Origin: Oscillospiraceae bacterium
Lineage (GTDB): Bacteria > Bacillota > Clostridia > Oscillospirales > Oscillospiraceae
DNA length: 64,000 nucleotides
Assembly: GCA_902791215.1 (NCBI GenBank)
Contig: CADAUZ010000001.1
Span: 86,001 to 150,000 of the forward strand
Reading direction: 5' to 3'
The notes beneath the pieces were generated by a model, which saw nothing but the letters and a program-made list of their open reading frames with translations, did no database searches and had not been told where the DNA came from. How positions within the stretch are numbered: position 1 is the first letter of the stretch; each line of letters begins with the position of its first letter. This document shows positions 50,562 to 59,940 of this stretch, one piece after another. The position numbers and the translations under genes were made by a program.

Positions 50562-53063
50562 TCACAGGTAACGCCCGGTGACACTTTGCTCGTTTGCCCG
50601 GATCTCCTCCGGCGTTCCGCGGGCTACAACGCGCCCGCCGTCCCTGCCGCCGCCCGGCCCCATGTCCACGATGTAGTCGGCGGAGCGGATGACATCCAGG
50701 TCGTGCTCGATGACAATGACCGTCGCGCCCCGGTCGATCAGGTGCTGGAATACCCCCATCAGTGTTTTCACGTCCAGCGGGTGCAGACCGATGGTGGGCT
50801 CGTCGAAGACAAAGACGGAGTCGGACTGTCCCCTGCCCATCTCGCTTGCAAGCTTCAGGCGCTGGGCCTCCCCGCCGGAGAGCCCGGGCGTCTCCTCGCC
50901 CAGGGTGAGATAGCCGAGGCCTAAGTCGTGCAGGACCTGGAGGCGGCTGTGCACGGTTTTGAGGTCAGAGCAGGCCTGCATCGCCTCATCCACGCTCAGT
51001 TTCATGAGCTCCGGCAGAGAAAGGGCGCGCCCGTCCTTCCCCGGGCGTCTGACCTGCCAGGCCGCTTTCCCGTAGCGGGAGCCGCCGCAGTCCGGGCAGG
51101 GCACGTCCACGTCGGGAAGAAACTGCACATCCAGGCTGATCTGCCCTGTGCCGTCGCAGGTCGGGCAGCGCAGAGCGCCAGTATTGTAGGAGAAGTCCCC
51201 GGCATTATGGCCCATAGCTTTTGCGTCCGGTGTCCTGGCGTAGACCTTGCGCAGCTCATCGTGGACGTTTGCGTAGGTCGCCACGGTGGAGCGGACGTTG
51301 ATGCCGATGGGCGTGGCATCAATGAGCTTGACCTGGGCGATGCCCTCCGCGCGCACGCTCTTGACATGCGAAGGCAGAGGCCGTCCGTCGATTGCCGCCT
51401 CCAGGGCCGGGATCAGGCTTTCGAGGATCAAGGTCGTCTTGCCTGAGCCAGAGACTCCGGTCACGACCGACAGTCTCCCCTTCGGGAAGGCGACGGAGAG
51501 TGGCTTTACTGTATGGATATTGCCGGTCTCAAGCCTTATCTCCCCGAGTTTGAAGAGCGCTTCCCTCTCCGTTCTCGTGCGAAGGGCACTTTGATGTTCG
51601 GGCACCAGAAACGGGCCGATCATGGAGGCCGGGTTTTTCGCAAGTTCCTCCACGCTGCCTGCGGCGATGATCCTGCCGCCGCCCGCGCCCGCCTCCGGGC
51701 CGAGCTCGATCAGGTAATCCGCGTGGGAGAGTACCTGGGTATCGTGGTCCACCAGAACGACGGAGTTGCCGTCCGCCACCAGATCGTCCATCACCCAGGT
51801 CAGGCCCTCGAGGTTTGAGGGGTGCAGGCCGATGGAGGGCTCGTCGAGCACGTACAGAACGCCCGTGGTGCGGTTTCGCACGGCGCGGGCAAGCTGGGTC
51901 CGCTGCCGCTCTCCGGTGGAGAGCGTGGCGGCGGCGCGGTCGAGGGACAGGTAGGACAGCCCCAGGTCCACGAGCCTTTTTGCCGTGTGGTGGAAGGCCT
52001 CGCAGATGCTCACCGCCATGGGGCGCATTTCCTCCGGCAGAGACGCCGGGACGCCGTTTACCCATGCAATCAGCTCCGACAGCGGCAGCGTGCAGACATG
52101 GTCCAGCGTCACCCCGCGAAGGCGCAGGGAACGGGCGCGCGCCGACAGGCGCGTGCCGCAACATTCGGGGCAGACATCCTCCTTCAGGAATTTTTCCACC
52201 CGCTTCATGCCCTTTTCGTCCTTTACCTTGTTCAAAGCGTTCAGGACCGTGGCGGTGGCGCTGTAGTAGGTGAAATCCATCTCCCCCGCGCTGACGCTCT
52301 CGGCGCTTTTTGGCCTGTAGAAGATATGTTTTTTGACCATGGGGCCGTCGTAGACGATTTCCTTCTCCGCATCGCTCAGGTCCTTGAAGGGCACGTCCGT
52401 TTGCACGCCCATGGCGCGGCATACATCGGTCATCAGCGACCACATGAGGCTGTTCCACGGGGCGACCGCGCCCTCGTCGATGCTGAGGCTTTCGTCCGGA
52501 ACGAGAGTCGAACGGTCCACGGTGCGCACCGTCCCCGTCCCGCCGCAGCAGGGGCAGGCGCCGCCGCTGTTGAAGGCCAGGTCCTCCGCTCCGATCACCG
52601 GCACCACTTCCCCGCAAGTGGGGCAGCGCACCTCCTTGTCGGCGGCAAAGTTCATGGTGGGCGGCACGTCATGGCCGTTGGGGCACTTATAGACAGACAG
52701 GCGCGAGAACATGAGCCGCAGGCTGTTCAATAATTCCGTCATGGTGCCGAAGGTGCTGCGGATGCCCGGCACGCCGGGCCGCTGATGCAGAGCCAGGGCC
52801 GCCGGAACGTAGCGCACATCGTCCACCTGGGCGCGCCCGGCCTGGGTCATACGCCGGCGGGTGTAGGTGGAGAGGGATTCCAGATAACGCCGGGAGCCCT
52901 CGGCATACAAAACGCCCAGCGCGAGTGAGGATTTGCCGGACCCGGACACACCCGCGATGCCGACGATTTGATGCAGGGGGATGTCCGCGTCGATGTTTTT
53001 GAGGTTGTGCACCTTCGCGCCGCGGATCTCAATGTGCTCGGGTATCTGCTGTTTGTTTGCCAT
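50562..53063 (-). CDS. UvrA-like ABC ATPase (UvrA2 class)
   Basis: The 833-residue protein has two ABC modules: Walker A GVSGSGKSSLALGVLYAEG and GVSGSGKTTLILESL, with signatures LSTGERQR and LSGGEAQR. Zinc-type cysteine clusters (CPECCGT, CPTCDGTG and CPDCGGS) are also present. This is the UvrA fold. It is about 100 residues shorter than canonical UvrA (near 940), and no uvrB or uvrC lies nearby, so it fits the UvrA2/drug-tolerance paralogue class. ATG at 53063 with GGAGG close upstream is chosen; the frame opens 12 codons earlier. Confidence 0.87.
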   Translation of the reverse strand: MANKQQIPEHIEIRGAKVHNLKNIDADIPLHQIVGIAGVSGSGKSSLALGVLYAEGSRRYLESLSTYTRRRMTQAGRAQVDDVRYVPAALALHQRPGVPGIRSTFGTMTELLNSLRLMFSRLSVYKCPNGHDVPPTMNFAADKEVRCPTCGEVVPVIGAEDLAFNSGGACPCCGGTGTVRTVDRSTLVPDESLSIDEGAVAPWNSLMWSLMTDVCRAMGVQTDVPFKDLSDAEKEIVYDGPMVKKHIFYRPKSAESVSAGEMDFTYYSATATVLNALNKVKDEKGMKRVEKFLKEDVCPECCGTRLSARARSLRLRGVTLDHVCTLPLSELIAWVNGVPASLPEEMRPMAVSICEAFHHTAKRLVDLGLSYLSLDRAAATLSTGERQRTQLARAVRNRTTGVLYVLDEPSIGLHPSNLEGLTWVMDDLVADGNSVVLVDHDTQVLSHADYLIELGPEAGAGGGRIIAAGSVEELAKNPASMIGPFLVPEHQSALRTRTEREALFKLGEIRLETGNIHTVKPLSVAFPKGRLSVVTGVSGSGKTTLILESLIPALEAAIDGRPLPSHVKSVRAEGIAQVKLIDATPIGINVRSTVATYANVHDELRKVYARTPDAKAMGHNAGDFSYNTGALRCPTCDGTGQISLDVQFLPDVDVPCPDCGGSRYGKAAWQVRRPGKDGRALSLPELMKLSVDEAMQACSDLKTVHSRLQVLHDLGLGYLTLGEETPGLSGGEAQRLKLASEMGRGQSDSVFVFDEPTIGLHPLDVKTLMGVFQHLIDRGATVIVIEHDLDVIRSADYIVDMGPGGGRDGGRVVARGTPEEIRANEQSVTGRYL

Positions 53064-53123
53064 AAGTCCTCCAAGAGTTTCGGGGCCGCTGCGTTCCATG
53101 CAGCAGCCCCGGTTTTGTTGTTG

Positions 53124-55562
53124 TCAGCCTTCCCGCCTAGCTTTCAGGCTGCTCTTGTTTTCGTACATGGCCTGGTCGGCGCGCTCGAAGACGGCGGTGA
53201 CGCAGGCGTCGTTATCAAATTTGGCAATGCCGCAGGCGATGACGATGCCTCCCGTGTCCATTGCCTTGCGGTTGTGATCGAGCATCCTCCCGCGCAGCTC
53301 CTCGACGTGCTCATAGTCGCTGCCCTTGATGATCACAGCGAACTCGTCCCCGCCGACACGGAAGACCGGGCTGCGTTTGAAGACCTCGCAGATCACGCGG
53401 CAGGCGTCGCGCAGGTACTGGTCGCCCGCTTGATGGCCGGCGTTGTCGTTGACCTTTTTCAGATCGTTCACGTCCAGGATCGCAATGGCAAAGCCGTGCA
53501 CCGTGCGGCGGCTGATCTGCCGGTCAAGCTGCTCTTCCACCCGGAGATGCGCGTGCCGGTTCTTCACTCCCGTGAGCGCGTCGATATTTGCCTCGTTCTG
53601 GGCGCGGGCCAGGCGGCTTTCGTACTCCTTCTCCTGCTTGACGTGGGCGTCGATGTCGCTGATGCCGACGACCATGCGCCTGCCCTCCGGCTCGTCCACC
53701 ATGGCGGCCTTGAGCTGAACATACACGGGCTTTTCGTTTATCACCAGACGGTAGCTGAGGGCGAAGATACCGCGGCGGGCGATCTCCTCCTCCACGCCCT
53801 CCTTGGTGAACAGGGACAGGAAGCGGTCCAGATCGTCGGGATAGATGGTGCTTTTGATCTTCTCTCGCGAGGTGGTGAAGAAGTCCATGCCCTCCTTGGG
53901 CAGGGCCAGGCTCTCGTAACCGGCGGTAGCGCTGTATTCGCGGTAGCGCCCGGTCTCCGGCACCACCACATAGACACACAGGATATCGCCCGCCAGGGCG
54001 TTGATGCGGGCGTAGGCGATGTGCTCCTCCTTCATGCGCGCGGCGGCGCGGCGCTGCTTCATGCGCTCGTCGATATCCGTCACGCCGATGATGATGAAGT
54101 TTTCATCATCCCGCATGCGGGAGACCTTCAAGCTCACATAGCGCGGGCCGCTCTCGCCGATGAGGCGGTAGGTCATGATAAAGGTATTGTTCCGGTTCAG
54201 CGCGTCCAGCAGCGTCCGCCGGTCAAGGGCCGCGACGAAGGCCGCGCGGTCCTCGGCATAGACAAATTCCTCAGCCTCCAGCTTGCACTCGTCAAAGAAG
54301 TGCCAGCCGCGCCGGGCCTCCTGGAGGGTGTCGTGCCCGGTGTCGGTGCGGTACTCGATAAACTCCTCCGTCTCCAGATTGACATAGTAGAGATCGGTGT
54401 AGTCTCTCGCCAGGGTCTGGGCGATGTGGGCGTACATGATGCCGGTGCTGCGGGCTTTTTCGTATGCCTCTCTGGTGGTGGCGTTTTCATGCTGTATGCG
54501 CACCATGTCCGTCACATCCTGGCAGATGCCGAGGGTACACAGCCGCCCGGCGGCGTCAATGAACTTGAGCTTTGTGGTCTGGAACTGCCGCGGGTTCCCG
54601 GCGGCGTCCGGCACGTCCTCAAAGAAGATGTAAGGCTTATCCATGGACAGGGCCATGCGGTCGTCCTCGGCAAAATGCTTCGCCGTCACGGGGTCGAAGA
54701 TCTGCGCGTCCGTCAGTCCCACCACGCCTTCGGGGCTTCCCTTGTGGGCGTACTCGGCGAAGGCCTGGTTGCAGGCGAGATACACGCCCGTTTCGGCGTC
54801 CTTGGAAAAGCTCAGGCCCGGGATGTTGTCCAGCAGCGAAGAGAGGGACTGCTTGAGCTCGCGGATCTTTGCCGCCTCCTCCAGATCCTTGCGGTACTGC
54901 TCCTTTTCATCACCGATGACAAAGGCGCGCAGCAGGCAGGTGCCCAGCATATAGGCGATGGCATAAAGCGGCAGGTACGGGTAAAAGAGCTGCAGGGCGA
55001 GAAACGCCGCCATGATGAGGCCGAAGAGCACAAGCGTTCGGAACTTTTTGCGCTCTCCCGTTTTCCGCCGCAGGAAGGAAGCCAGGGCATAGCCCGAAAT
55101 CAGGATCAGCAGCAGGATCTGAGCAATGAGGACGCCATAGCGCAGGGGCAGGGCGCTGTATACGCAGTCTTTGTCCACGGCAAACAGGATGGGCGTAAAG
55201 AGGTTCACGCAGGCAAGCAGCGTGACCGTGACCGCAAGCACCCGTCCGGCGGCAAGCAGAAAGCGCCCGAAGCGGTTTTTCTCTTCCAGGTACAGGACGA
55301 TATACTGCGTCCAGCACAGGATGCCCGCCGCCATGGCGACAAAGTACACCGTCGTATCGGCAAACAGGAGCCCGGCAAGCTTGCGGCTTTCGAGCACGCC
55401 CCAGAGGACGTCCGTTATGTAATAGACCAGCACGGTATACAGGAAGCGCCTGTATGCGCGCCAGGCAGGGGTGGCAAACGCGCCGCCGCGCCTGAAAAGG
55501 ATATCGCGGTTTTCAATGAGCAGGATCATGACCGCCAGAAGGCCGATCGCAGAGTAATACAT
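53124..55562 (-). CDS. Membrane-anchored PAS-GGDEF protein, probable diguanylate cyclase
   Basis: The 812-residue protein starts with about six to seven transmembrane segments (1-215). Several PAS-like sensor regions follow (around 240-360, 375-510 and 525-630), and a GGDEF domain forms the C terminus. The active motif RVGGDEFAVI (about 735-744) and DVNDLKKVND are intact, so it should make cyclic di-GMP from two GTP. The RxxD inhibitory site is not seen. No EAL or HD-GYP domain accompanies it. It is a single-gene unit with its own promoter. Confidence 0.9.
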   Translation of the reverse strand: MYYSAIGLLAVMILLIENRDILFRRGGAFATPAWRAYRRFLYTVLVYYITDVLWGVLESRKLAGLLFADTTVYFVAMAAGILCWTQYIVLYLEEKNRFGRFLLAAGRVLAVTVTLLACVNLFTPILFAVDKDCVYSALPLRYGVLIAQILLLILISGYALASFLRRKTGERKKFRTLVLFGLIMAAFLALQLFYPYLPLYAIAYMLGTCLLRAFVIGDEKEQYRKDLEEAAKIRELKQSLSSLLDNIPGLSFSKDAETGVYLACNQAFAEYAHKGSPEGVVGLTDAQIFDPVTAKHFAEDDRMALSMDKPYIFFEDVPDAAGNPRQFQTTKLKFIDAAGRLCTLGICQDVTDMVRIQHENATTREAYEKARSTGIMYAHIAQTLARDYTDLYYVNLETEEFIEYRTDTGHDTLQEARRGWHFFDECKLEAEEFVYAEDRAAFVAALDRRTLLDALNRNNTFIMTYRLIGESGPRYVSLKVSRMRDDENFIIIGVTDIDERMKQRRAAARMKEEHIAYARINALAGDILCVYVVVPETGRYREYSATAGYESLALPKEGMDFFTTSREKIKSTIYPDDLDRFLSLFTKEGVEEEIARRGIFALSYRLVINEKPVYVQLKAAMVDEPEGRRMVVGISDIDAHVKQEKEYESRLARAQNEANIDALTGVKNRHAHLRVEEQLDRQISRRTVHGFAIAILDVNDLKKVNDNAGHQAGDQYLRDACRVICEVFKRSPVFRVGGDEFAVIIKGSDYEHVEELRGRMLDHNRKAMDTGGIVIACGIAKFDNDACVTAVFERADQAMYENKSSLKARREG

Positions 55563-55648
55563 CTCTTTTGTCCTCTCAATTCTCAGGTAATTAGAGGGAC
55601 AGGCATGCCATGTATTTTTGATAAATGCCTATACTTCCCATGTTATCA

Positions 55649-55677
55649 ATTATAATACATCGGTGTTTTGATTACAA
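55649..55677 (-). promoter_or_regulatory. Promoter of the GGDEF gene
   Basis: TTGTAA (55672-55677) and TATAAT (55649-55654) on the minus strand are 17 bp apart, about 85 bp upstream of the start. Confidence 0.65.
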
Positions 55678-55700
55678 GCTGTTTTTTCACATGCCGAAAA

Positions 55701-55730
55701 CTCTGCCTCCCACGATACCGGGAGGCAGAG
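55701..55730. terminator. Terminator of the lysine-type ABC operon
   Basis: CTCTGCCTCCC/GGGAGGCAGAG is an 11-bp perfect stem. TTTTCGG follows on the minus strand, 17 bp after the ATPase stop. Confidence 0.8.
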
Positions 55731-55747
55731 CTTTTGTTGCTGTCGAT

Positions 55748-56488
55748 TCAGTTTTTGCGGAAGCGGGCCAGAAACTCGGCGGTCTCGGGCCGCGTGGGAT
55801 TTGAGAAGATCTGCTCGGGGCTCCCCTGCTCGCAGATGACGCCGCCGTTCATGTAGACCACCCGGTGGCTCACGTCGCGAGCAAAGGCCATCTCGTGGGT
55901 CACCACCAGCATAGTCATGCCGCTTTCCGCGAGGGCCTTCATGGCGGTGAGCACCTCGCCCACCATCTCGGGGTCGAGGGCGGAGGTGGGCTCGTCAAAG
56001 AGCAGGACCTCCGGGTCCATGGCCATGGCGCGGGCGATGGCCACACGCTGCTTCTGCCCGCCGGAGATCTGCCGGGGCCGGGCGTTGATGTAGGGGGCCA
56101 TGCCGACCTTTTCAAGGTACTCCATGGCGTGGGCGCGGGCCTGCTCCCGGTCGCGCTTCAAGACGCGTACCTGGCCGACGATGCAGTTTTCCAGCACCGA
56201 CATGTTGTTGAAGAGGTTGAAGGACTGGAACACCATGCCCACATGGGCGCGATAGGCCGGGGCGTTGGTGCCGCGGGAGAGGACGTTTTTGCCGTGGTAC
56301 AGGATCTCGCCCGAGGTGGGGGTCTCCAGGAGGTTGATGCAGCGCAGGAGCGTGGACTTGCCGGAGCCGGAGGCGCCGATGATGCTGATAACATCCCCCG
56401 CGTCCACGGTGAAGTCGATGTCCTTTAAGACGAGGTTCGTCCCGAAGGTCTTGGAAAGATGATTGATCTTAAGAATGCTCTCGCTCAT
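55748..56488 (-). CDS. Amino acid ABC transporter ATPase, probably for lysine
   Basis: The 246-residue ATPase has Walker [10 protein letters not shown], the signature [15 protein letters not shown] and Walker [13 protein letters not shown] of the GlnQ/HisP polar amino acid family. It powers the permease encoded directly upstream; the start lies one base after that stop with GGAGGGGAG as binding site. The frame is open 49 codons further but this only shadows the permease tail. The lysine assignment rests on the riboswitch at the operon front. Confidence 0.93.
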   Translation of the reverse strand: MSESILKINHLSKTFGTNLVLKDIDFTVDAGDVISIIGASGSGKSTLLRCINLLETPTSGEILYHGKNVLSRGTNAPAYRAHVGMVFQSFNLFNNMSVLENCIVGQVRVLKRDREQARAHAMEYLEKVGMAPYINARPRQISGGQKQRVAIARAMAMDPEVLLFDEPTSALDPEMVGEVLTAMKALAESGMTMLVVTHEMAFARDVSHRVVYMNGGVICEQGSPEQIFSNPTRPETAEFLARFRKN

Positions 56489-56489
56489 T

Positions 56490-57434
56490 TCAGCGCTCCC
56501 CTCCCTTCTGTGAACCATGGGTCTCGCGACGCTGCTCGGCAAGCTGTCCCTCGCGCTCGGCGGCCTCGCGCTCGATCTGGCGGCGCAGCGCCTCGCGCTG
56601 CATGCTCTTGACCGATTCGGGGCTGCGCTCGTCAAAGGGCGAGCCCTTGTCCGGGTAGCTGTAGGTGCCCGCCGTCATGGTGAGCTGGTCCACCTGCACA
56701 AGCTCGTAGCTGGCAGAGCCGTCCAGCTTCCTCTCGATCCAGCGCAGAAGGAAGGAGGCCACCAGCGTCATGGTCAGATATCCGACCATCTCCACCGTGG
56801 CCGAGGGGAAATACAGATAGCTTGCGCCGACGGCCGCACGGTGGGCGGAGAAGAAATCGGGAAAGCCGATGATGAACATGACGGAGGTGTCCTTGACGTT
56901 GATGATGAAGTTGTTGCCGATCTGGGGCATGATGTTGCGCAGTGCCTGGGGCAGGATCACGTACAGCATGGTCTGGACATGGGTCATGCCGATGGCCTTG
57001 GCGCCCTCAGTCTGGCCCGGGTCGACGGAGATGATGCCGCCGCGCACGGACTCGGCCATGTAAGCGCCGGTGTTGATGGACACCACCACGATCGCCGCCG
57101 CCCAGACGGAGGTGAATTTCACGCTGTTATTCGAGAAATAGGGCAGGCCGTAGTAGAGAAATACCGCCTGCAGCACCATGGGCGTGCCGCGGAAGACCTC
57201 CACATAGATGCGGATAATCACGCGCACCAGGCCGAGCACGAAGCGTTTGACCGGGTGGTCGCTCTTTGTATAGGGGATGGTGTTCAAAACGCCGCAGGCA
57301 AAGCCGATCACGCAGCCGATCACCGTGCCGACAAGGGCGAGGATCAGCGTGTTTTCGATGCCGCTTAAATAGGCACTGCCGTATTTTGTCCAGAGCTTGA
57401 CGATATCCGCGCCCAGCTGTGCAAACTTGTTCAT
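56490..57434 (-). CDS. Amino acid ABC transporter permease with long charged tail
   Basis: The 314-residue HisM/GlnP-type permease has about five transmembrane helices and the ATPase-coupling EAA loop ([20 protein letters not shown]). It ends in a roughly 70-residue polar tail rich in Arg, Glu and Gln ([20 protein letters not shown]) that ordinary members lack. It forms the membrane channel of the transporter. It sits between the binding protein and ATPase genes. Confidence 0.93.
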   Translation of the reverse strand: MNKFAQLGADIVKLWTKYGSAYLSGIENTLILALVGTVIGCVIGFACGVLNTIPYTKSDHPVKRFVLGLVRVIIRIYVEVFRGTPMVLQAVFLYYGLPYFSNNSVKFTSVWAAAIVVVSINTGAYMAESVRGGIISVDPGQTEGAKAIGMTHVQTMLYVILPQALRNIMPQIGNNFIINVKDTSVMFIIGFPDFFSAHRAAVGASYLYFPSATVEMVGYLTMTLVASFLLRWIERKLDGSASYELVQVDQLTMTAGTYSYPDKGSPFDERSPESVKSMQREALRRQIEREAAEREGQLAEQRRETHGSQKGGER

Positions 57435-57510
57435 ATGGGTCTCCTTACCTGAAAGAAGCCGCGAGAAGCGAAAACTCTCGCGGCCTCCGTGTTATTTCCG
57501 GGGAAATGGA

Positions 57511-58371
57511 TCAGTCCTCGCTCAGGGGCTGGATCTCGATGGCGTGGGCCATGAGCTCATTGAAGTCCTCGACGGTCATGGTGCTCAGCACGCTGTCGAT
57601 GGCCTCGTGCAGGACGGTGTTGCCCTTCATCATGGAGATGCCGATGTTCACGTTCTCGGCGCGCTCCTGCTCGGTGAACTGGAAGTCGCCGTCGGTGCCG
57701 GAGAAGTCAAGGATGACCATGTCGGGGTATGCGGCCACGGCGCCCTGGGCGGTGGGCATATCGGTGCAGACGAAGTCGGCCATGCCGGTCTCCAGCGCCA
57801 TGAGCATGGCGGGGGCGGTCTCGGCGGCGGTCATGATGTTCGCGCCCTTGATCTGGGGCAGGCAGGTGTCATACCAGATGGTGGCGATCTGCGCGGTGCA
57901 GGAGCCGCCGGCAAGATCGGCAAGGCCCTTGGCATTGGCGTAGGGGCTGCCGGCCTTGGTAAGGCACACGATGGTAGCGTAGAAGTAGGGGCCAGCGAAG
58001 TCGACCTGCTCGGCGCGCTCGGCGGTCATGGACTGACCGGCGATGACGGCGTCAAAGGTGCCGGTCTGGACGCCGGGGACCAGGGAGTCCCAGTCGGACT
58101 GGATGACCTCGAGCTGCCAGCCGTTTGCCTCGCAAATCTTCTTGCCGATCATGACGTCGTAGCCGTTTGCGTAGGAGCCGGGGACGTTTGCGATGGGAAC
58201 AGCGCCGTTGGAGTCGTCGTTCTGGGTCCAGTTGTAGGGGGCGTAGGCACATTCCATGGCGATGGTGAGGACGCCGTCCTCCACACCGCTGGCAACGCCG
58301 TCGGCAAAGGCGGCGGAGCCGAGGCTCAGCATCAGCAGCATGGCCAGTACGATCGCGGTAATTCTCCTCAT
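57511..58371 (-). CDS. Amino acid ABC transporter substrate-binding protein, probably for lysine
   Basis: The 286-residue exported protein has a signal peptide (MRRITAIVLAMLLMLSLGSA, cut after AFA) and an SBP_bac_3 body with ECAYAPYNWTQ and YDVMIGKKICEANGWQLEV. It has no lipobox cysteine, which is unusual for a Gram-positive binding protein. AGAAAGGAAATATC precedes the ATG at 58371; the 47 earlier codons of the open frame fall in the riboswitch expression platform. The lysine riboswitch upstream suggests repression of the operon by lysine. Confidence 0.93.
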   Translation of the reverse strand: MRRITAIVLAMLLMLSLGSAAFADGVASGVEDGVLTIAMECAYAPYNWTQNDDSNGAVPIANVPGSYANGYDVMIGKKICEANGWQLEVIQSDWDSLVPGVQTGTFDAVIAGQSMTAERAEQVDFAGPYFYATIVCLTKAGSPYANAKGLADLAGGSCTAQIATIWYDTCLPQIKGANIMTAAETAPAMLMALETGMADFVCTDMPTAQGAVAAYPDMVILDFSGTDGDFQFTEQERAENVNIGISMMKGNTVLHEAIDSVLSTMTVEDFNELMAHAIEIQPLSED

Positions 58372-58425
58372 GATATTTCCTTTCTGAGTACGATACTCTC
58401 CGGCTGGTTTTCCCCGCCGGTCGGG

Positions 58426-58456
58426 AAAATGAAAAATGAACCGCTTTGCAAGCGGT
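58426..58456 (-). terminator. Terminator of the riboswitch expression platform
   Basis: ACCGCTT (58450-58456 reverse) and AAGCGGT pair around TGC on the minus strand, followed by TCATTTTTCATTTT. It lies between the aptamer and the binding-protein gene. Confidence 0.75.
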
Positions 58457-58495
58457 CCATGGAAAATCCGTACAGCGTAAGCCGTGTGCGTGATT

Positions 58496-58662
58496 TCGAT
58501 AGCGCTCCACAAAGTCTTGTGACAGTCCGGCCAATGTTTTTGGACGGCCCAGAATCGGTCAGTCAGGCAAGCTTCCCGATCCTTCGGCGATGTTCCCTTT
58601 CTCCTGCGGCGGCTGCCTGTCCTTGCCGCGGGGTACTGATGAATACCGCGCCTCTATCTAAG
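58496..58662 (-). promoter_or_regulatory. Lysine riboswitch
   Basis: The minus-strand leader reads GATAGAGGCGCG at 58656-58645 and closes with GGAGCGCTATC at 58508-58498, forming P1. Between them lie GAGAAAGGGAACATCGCCGAAG (first part) and the GGGCCGTCC...GGCCGGACTGTCA segment. The order and spacing follow the lysC L-box aptamer. With lysine bound, the downstream terminator should form and stop expression. This identifies the transporter as a probable lysine importer. Confidence 0.82.
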
Positions 58663-58679
58663 CGATTCACTTTGACTGC

Positions 58680-58708
58680 ATATTAGCACAAGGCTTTAGC
58701 ACTGTCAA
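58680..58708 (-). promoter_or_regulatory. Promoter of the riboswitch-controlled operon
   Basis: TTGACA (58703-58708) and TAATAT (58680-58685) on the minus strand, 17-bp spacer, ending about 15 bp before the aptamer. The rest of 58372-58835 holds only the aptamer, terminator and two hairpins. Confidence 0.75.
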
Positions 58709-58790
58709 CGGATAAAGTGCGACACTTTCAATTTTTGGAGAAACTGAAAAAATATACAATTTCAGTTTTTTTATTTTGTAGAATATGCCG

Positions 58791-58831
58791 GAAGCAGAGC
58801 GCCTGCCATATTCTTGTAAGCGCTCTGCTTC
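58791..58831. terminator. Hairpin after the glycosyltransferase gene
   Basis: GAAGCAGAGCGC/GCGCTCTGCTTC is a perfect 12-bp stem 4 bp after the stop. It lacks a clean U run; a second AAACTGAAA/TTTCAGTTT hairpin (58741-58768) with T-rich flank follows. Confidence 0.6.
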
Positions 58832-58835
58832 TTGA

Positions 58836-59936
58836 TTATAATGCAAGTATGCGCTCGATCTCTTCGAGGTAGATATTTGTGACGATCTCGCGGCTGAACT
58901 CCCGTTCCATCTTTTCACGGGCGGCCTTGCCCATCTTCGCCTTCTCACCGTGGGGCAGGCGGATGAAAGTCTCGACCTTTTCGACCATGCTGTCCACATC
59001 GCGGACCTTAAAGAGATAGCCGGTCTTCCCGTCCTCGATGCCCTCGCGTATGCCCGGCACATCCGAACCGAGGCAGACGCGGCCCATGGCGCTGTGCTCG
59101 AGCACGACATTGGTCATGCCCTCGTAGTAACTCGGGTGGATAACGGCGTGCGCCCTTTCGATGCAGGGCTTCATATCGATCTGTATGCCGCCGTACTCCA
59201 CGACGCCGCGGCGCTGCAGGTCCTCGATGCGGGGGCGGAAGGACTCGTCGTCATAGTCGCCGTAGATCACAAAGCGGGCATTGGGATAATCCGCCTTTAC
59301 GCGCTCGGCACAGTCCAGGTACTCCCAGATGCCCTTGCCCTTCATGATGCGGGCAACAAAGTTGAAGATGATCTCGTCGTCGTTTTCCGGATAGGGCTTG
59401 AAGGGAAACTGCTCCAGATTCACGCCCGAGCCGGGGATGCGGCGGTAGTGTACCTTGTGGCGCAGGATATTATTGAGAAGCTCGCACTCGTGGTCGTTCT
59501 GGTACATGAGGCAGGACGCCTTCCTGAGCGCCACGCGGTAGAGCTCCAGGATGAACTTTTCGAGCGCCGAGAGCTTGTCCCCGTTTTGCATGATGCCCGC
59601 GGTGTTGACGATATAGGGGGTATGGGTGGCCTCGCAGGCAAAGCCGCCGTATACCGAGCACTTGGTGGTATAGGTGAGCACCAGGTCCGCCTTCGTCTCC
59701 TTGATGATACGGATATACTCCTTTGTGAGCTTTAAGTCGTTTAAGATGCTGGTGCCGCGCCGGTCGATGGGCAGGTCGATGATGTGGATACCACGCGAAC
59801 GAAAAAACTCCAGCTTCTCGCCGTAGGGGCAGACGATATACACCGCGTGGCCCAGCTCGTGCAGCTTCAGAAACAGCTCCGCGCGGAAGTTGTAGGCCAC
59901 GTTGTCCTTGGGGATCAGGATCACGATATTGCTCAT
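58836..59936 (-). CDS. Family 4 glycosyltransferase
   Basis: The 366-residue GT-B protein has an N-terminal acceptor domain (NIVILIPKDNVAYNFRAELF) and a C-terminal nucleotide-sugar domain with NFVARIMKGKG, the conserved PSYYEGMTNVVLEHSAMG (E-x7-E) motif. It should transfer a sugar to a cell-surface glycan or lipid carrier in the cytoplasm. It starts 4 bp after the epimerase gene, so both act together. Confidence 0.92.
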   Translation of the reverse strand: MSNIVILIPKDNVAYNFRAELFLKLHELGHAVYIVCPYGEKLEFFRSRGIHIIDLPIDRRGTSILNDLKLTKEYIRIIKETKADLVLTYTTKCSVYGGFACEATHTPYIVNTAGIMQNGDKLSALEKFILELYRVALRKASCLMYQNDHECELLNNILRHKVHYRRIPGSGVNLEQFPFKPYPENDDEIIFNFVARIMKGKGIWEYLDCAERVKADYPNARFVIYGDYDDESFRPRIEDLQRRGVVEYGGIQIDMKPCIERAHAVIHPSYYEGMTNVVLEHSAMGRVCLGSDVPGIREGIEDGKTGYLFKVRDVDSMVEKVETFIRLPHGEKAKMGKAAREKMEREFSREIVTNIYLEEIERILAL

Positions 59937-59940
59937 CGTC

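Noticed and set aside
52968..55655. 895-residue plus-strand open frame
   Set aside because: It lies antisense to the well-supported GGDEF gene and the 5' end of the UvrA-like gene, and its composition is typical of a shadow.
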